64,000 nt of DNA from Cupriavidus alkaliphilus (GTDB taxonomy: Bacteria > Pseudomonadota > Gammaproteobacteria > Burkholderiales > Burkholderiaceae), in the NCBI RefSeq assembly GCF_900094595.1, contig NZ_FMAD01000012.1, positions 1 to 64,000 of the forward strand, read 5' to 3'. Within the stretch, counting starts at the first letter, position 1. The number at the start of each line of letters is the position of its first letter. Below the pieces are notes generated by a model, which was given only the letters and a program-made list of their open reading frames with translations, ran no database searches and was not told the DNA's origin. Made by a program: the position numbers and the translations under genes. This document shows positions 60,240 to 64,000 of the stretch, one piece after another.

Positions 60240-61820
60240 ATGGCCCAGTATCAAGACGACATCAAGGCAGTGGCTGCTTTGAAAGAAACCCAGGGCAGCG
60301 CCTGGAACGCCATCAACCCCGAGTACGCTGCCCGCATGCGCGCGCAGAACAAGTTCAAGACGGGCCTGGACATCGCCAAGTACACCGCCAAGATCATGCG
60401 CGCCGACATGGCCGCCTACGATGCGGACCCGTCGAAGTACACCCAGTCGCTGGGCTGCTGGCACGGTTTTATCGGCCAGCAGAAGATGATTTCCATCAAG
60501 AAGCACTTCAACAGCACCGAACGCCGCTACCTGTACCTGTCCGGCTGGATGGTCGCCGCGCTGCGCTCCGAGTTCGGCCCGCTGCCGGACCAGTCGATGC
60601 ACGAGAAGACTTCGGTCAGCGCGCTGATCCGCGAGCTGTACACCTTCCTGCGCCAGGCCGACGCCCGTGAACTGGGCGGCCTGTTCCGCCAGCTCGACGC
60701 CGCCACCGGTGCCGAAAAGGCCGCGATCCAGCAAAAGATCGACAACCACGTCACCCACGTCGTGCCCATCATCGCCGACATCGACGCCGGTTTCGGCAAC
60801 GCCGAAGCGACCTACCTGCTGGCCAAGCAATTCATCGAAGCCGGCGCCTGCTGCATCCAGATCGAAAACCAGGTCTCCGACGAGAAGCAGTGCGGCCACC
60901 AGGACGGCAAGGTCACCGTGCCGCATGAGGACTTCCTGGCCAAGATCCGCGCCATCCGCTACGCCTTCCTGGAACTGGGCGTTGACGACGGCATCATCGT
61001 CGCCCGCACCGACTCGCTGGGCGCCGGCCTGACCAAGCAGATCGCCGTGACCACCAAGCCGGGCGACCTGGGCGACCAATACAACTCGTTCCTGGATTGC
61101 GAAGAACTGTCGGCCGACCAACTGGGCAATGGCGACGTCATCATCAAGCGCGACGGCAAGCTGCTGCGTCCGAAGCGCCTGCCCAGCAACCTGTTCCAGT
61201 TCCGCGCCGGCACGGGTGAAGCCCGCTGCGTGCTGGACTGCGTGACCGCGCTGCAGAACGGCGCCGACCTGCTGTGGATCGAAACCGAAAAGCCGCATAT
61301 CGCCCAGATCGCCGGCATGGTCAACGAAATCCGCAAGGTCATCCCGAACGCCAAGCTGGTGTACAACAACAGCCCTTCGTTCAACTGGACCCTGAATTTC
61401 CGCCAGCAAGCGTATGACGCGATGAAGGAAGCGGGCAAGGATGTGTCGGCCTACGACCGTGCCCAGCTGATGAGCGTGGAATATGACGACAGCGAACTGG
61501 CCAAGCTGGCCGACGAGAAGATCCGCACCTTCCAGGCCGACGCGTCGCGTGAAGCTGGGATCTTCCACCATCTGATCACGCTGCCGACGTACCACACTGC
61601 TGCGCTGTCGACGGACAACCTGGCCAAGGAATACTTCGGTGATCAGGGCATGCTGGGTTATGTGGCTGGCGTGCAGCGCAAGGAAATCCGCCAGGGCATC
61701 GCTTGTGTCAAGCACCAGAATATGTCCGGGTCGGATATTGGTGATGACCACAAGGAATACTTCAGCGGCGAAGCTGCGCTGAAGGCGGCGGGCAAGGACA
61801 ACACCATGAATCAGTTCTGA
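60240..61820 (+). CDS. aceA: Isocitrate lyase
   Basis: Glyoxylate-shunt enzyme splitting isocitrate into glyoxylate and succinate, needed on acetate and fatty acids. The product is 526 residues, the longer subtype found in Pseudomonas and Burkholderiales, rather than about 434 as in E. coli. The catalytic loop reads KQCGH (Cys218), with the first Lys of the classical KKCGH replaced by Gln-type order EKQCGHQDGK, as usual in this subtype. IIADIDAGFGN and VYNNSPSFNW are other active-site blocks. It is monocistronic with a strong terminator. Malate synthase is not in the window. Confidence 0.97.
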   Translation: MAQYQDDIKAVAALKETQGSAWNAINPEYAARMRAQNKFKTGLDIAKYTAKIMRADMAAYDADPSKYTQSLGCWHGFIGQQKMISIKKHFNSTERRYLYLSGWMVAALRSEFGPLPDQSMHEKTSVSALIRELYTFLRQADARELGGLFRQLDAATGAEKAAIQQKIDNHVTHVVPIIADIDAGFGNAEATYLLAKQFIEAGACCIQIENQVSDEKQCGHQDGKVTVPHEDFLAKIRAIRYAFLELGVDDGIIVARTDSLGAGLTKQIAVTTKPGDLGDQYNSFLDCEELSADQLGNGDVIIKRDGKLLRPKRLPSNLFQFRAGTGEARCVLDCVTALQNGADLLWIETEKPHIAQIAGMVNEIRKVIPNAKLVYNNSPSFNWTLNFRQQAYDAMKEAGKDVSAYDRAQLMSVEYDDSELAKLADEKIRTFQADASREAGIFHHLITLPTYHTAALSTDNLAKEYFGDQGMLGYVAGVQRKEIRQGIACVKHQNMSGSDIGDDHKEYFSGEAALKAAGKDNTMNQF

Positions 61821-61900
61821 TTCCTGGAATAGCCAAGCCAGACGTCAACCCGCACTGGGCTGCTCTGCGGATTTGGGCGGTTCAGTAGGCTGGGCCTGAG

Positions 61901-61938
61901 GGGCTGAGTTCTGTATTGCACAGGACTCAGCCCTTTTT
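61901..61938 (+). terminator. Intrinsic terminator after aceA
   Basis: A 14-base stem (GGGCTGAGTTCTGT / ACAGGACTCAGCCC, one wobble pair) with a five-base loop and five T, about 80 bases past the aceA stop. The remaining 61939-62300 holds the control region of the FecI-like gene and no recognised gene. Confidence 0.92.
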
Positions 61939-62048
61939 GCTTGGTCGCGGCGACGCGCTTTTCATTCGTGCGCCTGGCCCCGAATTCCCTCAGACATAGA
62001 GCCCGCTGCCCTGTCTCTCACTCGCAACGCTGGCTTTCCCTCTAACTG

Positions 62049-62067
62049 AGAATGAGTTACATTTATC
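62049..62067 (+). promoter_or_regulatory. Candidate Fur box before the FecI-like sigma gene
   Basis: GAGAATGAGTTACATTTAT matches 11 of 19 positions of the Fur consensus and is AT-rich against its surroundings. It is about 235 bp before the chosen start, so the promoter would be well upstream of the gene. Iron repression of fecI-type genes is the family rule. Confidence 0.45.
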
Positions 62068-62300
62068 CAGCCCTTCCACAGCTTATCTCGCGAAGGTGAG
62101 CCTGACTTCGCATCCATGCCGACACCGATGTTTTTCATGCCGACCCTGCCTGATGCCAAGGCCGGGAGCCTTCGCGGGCGGCCCGCAGCCGCTCCTTGCT
62201 CTGCCAAAGTCGCACGGTATGTGATGCCGGACTCATACGCAGCAAACCTTCAGCCGGGCATGGCGATGCCCGCGACGGCGCGCTGAGGCGCACGGCTGCC

Positions 62301-62810
62301 ATGGCCGCTGCCGAACCCGTCGTCAGCGCACAGGTTTGCGCGCTCTACCACGATCACCATGGCTGGCTGCAAGGCTGGTTGCGGCGCAAGCTGGGCAATG
62401 CGTGCGATGCGGCCGACCTTGCGCAGGATGTGTTCCTGCGGTTGCTGAACCGCGACCAAGTTCCGATTCGCGAACCACGCCTGTACCTGGGCCGCATTGC
62501 CGACGGGCTGGTCATCGATCATTGGCGCCGGCGCGCCCTGGAGCGCGCCTGGCTGGAAACCCTGGCGCAACTCCCCGAGGCGCACGCGCCCTCGCCGGAA
62601 AGCCGCCTTGCCTTCCTGCAGACGCTGATCGAGATCGACCGCTTGCTGGATGCGCTCAAGCCCAGGGTGCGCAGCGCATTCCTGTGGGCCCAGCTCGAAG
62701 GACTGACCTGCCCGCAAATCGCCGAACGGCTGGGCGTGTCGCTGTCGACCGCCGAACGCTATGTCGGCACGGCGCTGCGGCACTGCTATACCGTGCGCTT
62801 CGGTGACTGA
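62301..62810 (+). CDS. FecI-like ECF sigma factor
   Basis: Extracytoplasmic-function sigma factor of 169 residues. Region 2 is CDAADLAQDVFLRLLNRDQ and PRLYLGRIADGLVIDHWRRR; region 4 is LKPRVRSAFLWAQLEGLTCPQIAERLGVSLSTAERYVGTALRHCY. The FecI group directs transcription of a TonB-dependent receptor gene. The start is the ATG at 62301 (MAAAEPVV); the frame is open further upstream but not family-like. The ribosome site is weak. The downstream FecR-like gene overlaps its last eight bases, so both are made together. Confidence 0.93.
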   Translation: MAAAEPVVSAQVCALYHDHHGWLQGWLRRKLGNACDAADLAQDVFLRLLNRDQVPIREPRLYLGRIADGLVIDHWRRRALERAWLETLAQLPEAHAPSPESRLAFLQTLIEIDRLLDALKPRVRSAFLWAQLEGLTCPQIAERLGVSLSTAERYVGTALRHCYTVRFGD

Positions 62811-63822
62811 CGCCGCGGCGCGCGGTGCGCCAGACCCTGCTTCGCCACCGTCGATTCCATCCGATATTGTCGACCAGGCCGTGCAATGGGCGGTGCGGCT
62901 CCAGTTCAGCCAGGCTGACGCAGGCGCGCGCGAGCGGTTCGCGCAATGGCTGCGGGCGGATTCGCGCCATGCGCTGGCGTGGCAGCGCATGCAGTCGCTG
63001 CGCGACGATTTCGCCAGCGTGCCGCCAAACCTGGCCCTGCCCACACTGCAAGCCGCGGACGCGCTGCGCAAGAGTGGCGCCGGCGGCCGCCGGAAAGCGC
63101 TCAAGACGCTGGCTTTCGGCGGGGTTTCCGTGCTGGCGGTGTCGGCGGCGAGCCAGTTCGCACCCTGGCAGCGCTGGCGCGCCGACGCCAGCACCGGCAC
63201 CGGCGAGCAACGCACGCTGCGCCTGGAAGACGGCACCACGGTCGTGCTCAATACCGACACCGCGATAGATACCCGCTTCGATCCCGGCCATCGCGTGGTG
63301 GCATTGCGGCGCGGCGAGGTGTTGGTAACGACCGGCCACGACGCCCGCTTTGCCGCGCAGCCGTTCTGGGTGCAGACGCCGTTTGGCTCGCTGCGCGCGC
63401 TTGGCACGCGCTTTGTGGTGCGGATCGAAGCGGACCATGCGCGCGTCAGCGTGCAGGAAGGCGCGGTGGAGATGCACCCCGGCGGCGGTGCAGCCCGCGG
63501 GGTGGCAGAGCCGGGCACCACATGGACGATGTCGCGCACGCAAGCGGGACGGTCGGCCGCGCCGCCAATCGCCGCGGACGGGTGGGCGGACGGCGTGATC
63601 GCCGGCAATGACATGCGCCTGGCCGATGTGCTGGCGGAACTGGAGCGCTACCGCACCGGCCGCATCGCCTGCGATCCGCGCGTGGGCGACCTGCGCGTAT
63701 CCGGCGCCTACCGGATTGCCGATACCGATCGCGCGCTGCGCTTCCTGGCCCATTCGCAGCCGATCCGGGTGTCGTATCTCACCCGATTCTGGGTCATGGT
63801 GGGGCCGGCAGAGGGTCACTGA
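62803..63822 (+). CDS. FecR-like anti-sigma factor / signal transducer
   Basis: Inner-membrane protein of 339 residues from the GTG at 62803, whose frame overlaps the sigma gene. The cytosolic N-terminal domain has RERFAQWLRADSRHALAWQRM. One membrane helix lies at about 100-119 (LKTLAFGGVSVLAVSAASQF). The periplasmic FecR domain has LEDGTTVVLNTDTAIDTRFD and FGSLRALGTRFVVRIEADHARVSVQEGAVEM, and the C-terminal STN-like part is YRTGRIACDPRVGDLRVSGAYRIADTDRALRFLA. It passes the signal from a ligand-loaded receptor to the sigma factor. Confidence 0.92.
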   Translation: MTDAAARGAPDPASPPSIPSDIVDQAVQWAVRLQFSQADAGARERFAQWLRADSRHALAWQRMQSLRDDFASVPPNLALPTLQAADALRKSGAGGRRKALKTLAFGGVSVLAVSAASQFAPWQRWRADASTGTGEQRTLRLEDGTTVVLNTDTAIDTRFDPGHRVVALRRGEVLVTTGHDARFAAQPFWVQTPFGSLRALGTRFVVRIEADHARVSVQEGAVEMHPGGGAARGVAEPGTTWTMSRTQAGRSAAPPIAADGWADGVIAGNDMRLADVLAELERYRTGRIACDPRVGDLRVSGAYRIADTDRALRFLAHSQPIRVSYLTRFWVMVGPAEGH

Positions 63823-63850
63823 CCCTGGCTGAGACCTTGTCGCGCACCTG

Positions 63851-63895
63851 CCAGAAAAATTTTTCAGAAAAAGTGAGGGGATCCGGATTCTCGTC
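63851..63895 (+). promoter_or_regulatory. Possible FecI-type promoter before the receptor gene
   Basis: A/T-rich AGAAAAATTTTTCAGAAAAA is followed by GAGGGGATCC and a CGTC at 63892-63895, about 50 bases before the receptor ATG. GGxxAT-like -35 and CGTC -10 elements are the usual pattern of ECF promoters. The match is by eye only. Confidence 0.4.
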
Positions 63896-63945
63896 CGGCT
63901 TTACAGGCAGTAACGCAACTCAACTTACTGCCGGAACCGAGAATC

Positions 63946-64000
63946 ATGCCTGCCAACGACCTTCAGCCCGCCCTTCCCGCGCTCAGCCCGATGACGGCTG
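63946..64000 (+). CDS. Start of a gene cut by the window edge, probably a FecA-type TonB-dependent receptor
   Basis: Eighteen codons from an ATG (MPANDLQPALPALSPMTA), running off the right edge, with CCGAGAATC before it. The segment is too short to show a family. Position 123 bases after a FecI/FecR pair is the standard place of the cognate TonB-dependent transducer receptor; the function is inferred from that alone. Confidence 0.6.
   Translation, partial: MPANDLQPALPALSPMTA

Noticed and set aside
61962..62207. Minus-strand frame of 81 codons in the aceA-fecI gap
   Set aside because: No similarity recognised, no ribosome site, and it overlaps the Fur-like site and probable promoter.
1..64000. 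tRNA/rRNA genes, insertion sequences, phage or integrase genes
   Set aside because: Looked for tRNA T-loop-like motifs, transposase and integrase proteins and flanking repeats by eye; none found.

Overview
The window reads as a high-GC betaproteobacterial chromosome, most likely Burkholderiales and closest in style to Cupriavidus/Ralstonia. Four things suggest this: the 16-stranded OmpC-like porin type, the flagellar layout (flgAMN divergent from flgBCDEFGHIJ-KL, then flhBAFG-fliA), an approximately 526-residue isocitrate lyase, and a VgrG N-terminus typical of Burkholderiales type VI systems. The genus is an inference from family resemblance. No database search was possible. I saw no tRNA, rRNA, CRISPR array, insertion sequence or phage.

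Layout. 1-9 kb: the cut-off start of a vgrG gene, then housekeeping and ion-homeostasis genes: ilvD, a class I fructose-bisphosphate aldolase, a KtrB/KtrA potassium-uptake pair, the NhaA Na+/H+ antiporter and an Aer-type energy-taxis receptor. 9-10.9 kb: an ABC-F ATPase.

10.9-20.7 kb is an apparently complete L-carnitine catabolic locus: a LysR regulator translationally coupled to an XRE/PAS protein, D-malate dehydrogenase (dmlA/ttuC type), a BCCT transporter, carnitine monooxygenase CntA, an aldehyde dehydrogenase suited to malic semialdehyde, the CntB reductase and a porin. Stereochemistry fits: L-carnitine keeps its (R) centre, so oxidation gives (R)-malate, the substrate of the D-malate dehydrogenase at the head of the locus. 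Related CTGTA-containing motifs lie before dmlA, the transporter and cntA; before the transporter the motif sits in a perfect 10-bp inverted repeat.

20.8-38.5 kb is accessory metabolism: a DHFR-like reductase; a MetR-like regulator divergent from a MalY/PatB-type C-S lyase, with an amino-acid permease and a 71-residue protein further downstream; a cupin, flavin amine oxidase, Zn-alcohol dehydrogenase and MFS module; an acyl-CoA ligase divergent from a nitroreductase and AAHS-type transporter, with a Crp/Fnr regulator and two matching palindromes between the divergent promoters; then a TetR regulator and a TonB-dependent siderophore receptor with a Fur-box-like site.

38.6-59.8 kb is a large flagellar cluster. 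It encodes the rod, hook, rings, junction proteins and muramidase (flgB-L), P-ring chaperone flgA, anti-sigma factor flgM, chaperone flgN, sigma-28 fliA, flhE, the number/placement pair flhF-flhG, and export-gate proteins flhA-flhB. A near-consensus sigma-28 promoter precedes flgKL. A 175-bp tandem array of REP/BIME-like palindromes fills the flgN-flhE gap, and a solo copy sits between flgK and flgJ. FlhF carries an unexplained C-terminal extension of about 390 residues, and FlhG lacks the P-loop lysine.

59.8-64 kb: isocitrate lyase aceA behind a three-half-site operator, a strong terminator, then a FecI-like sigma factor, a FecR-like anti-sigma factor and the first codons of what should be their TonB-dependent receptor.
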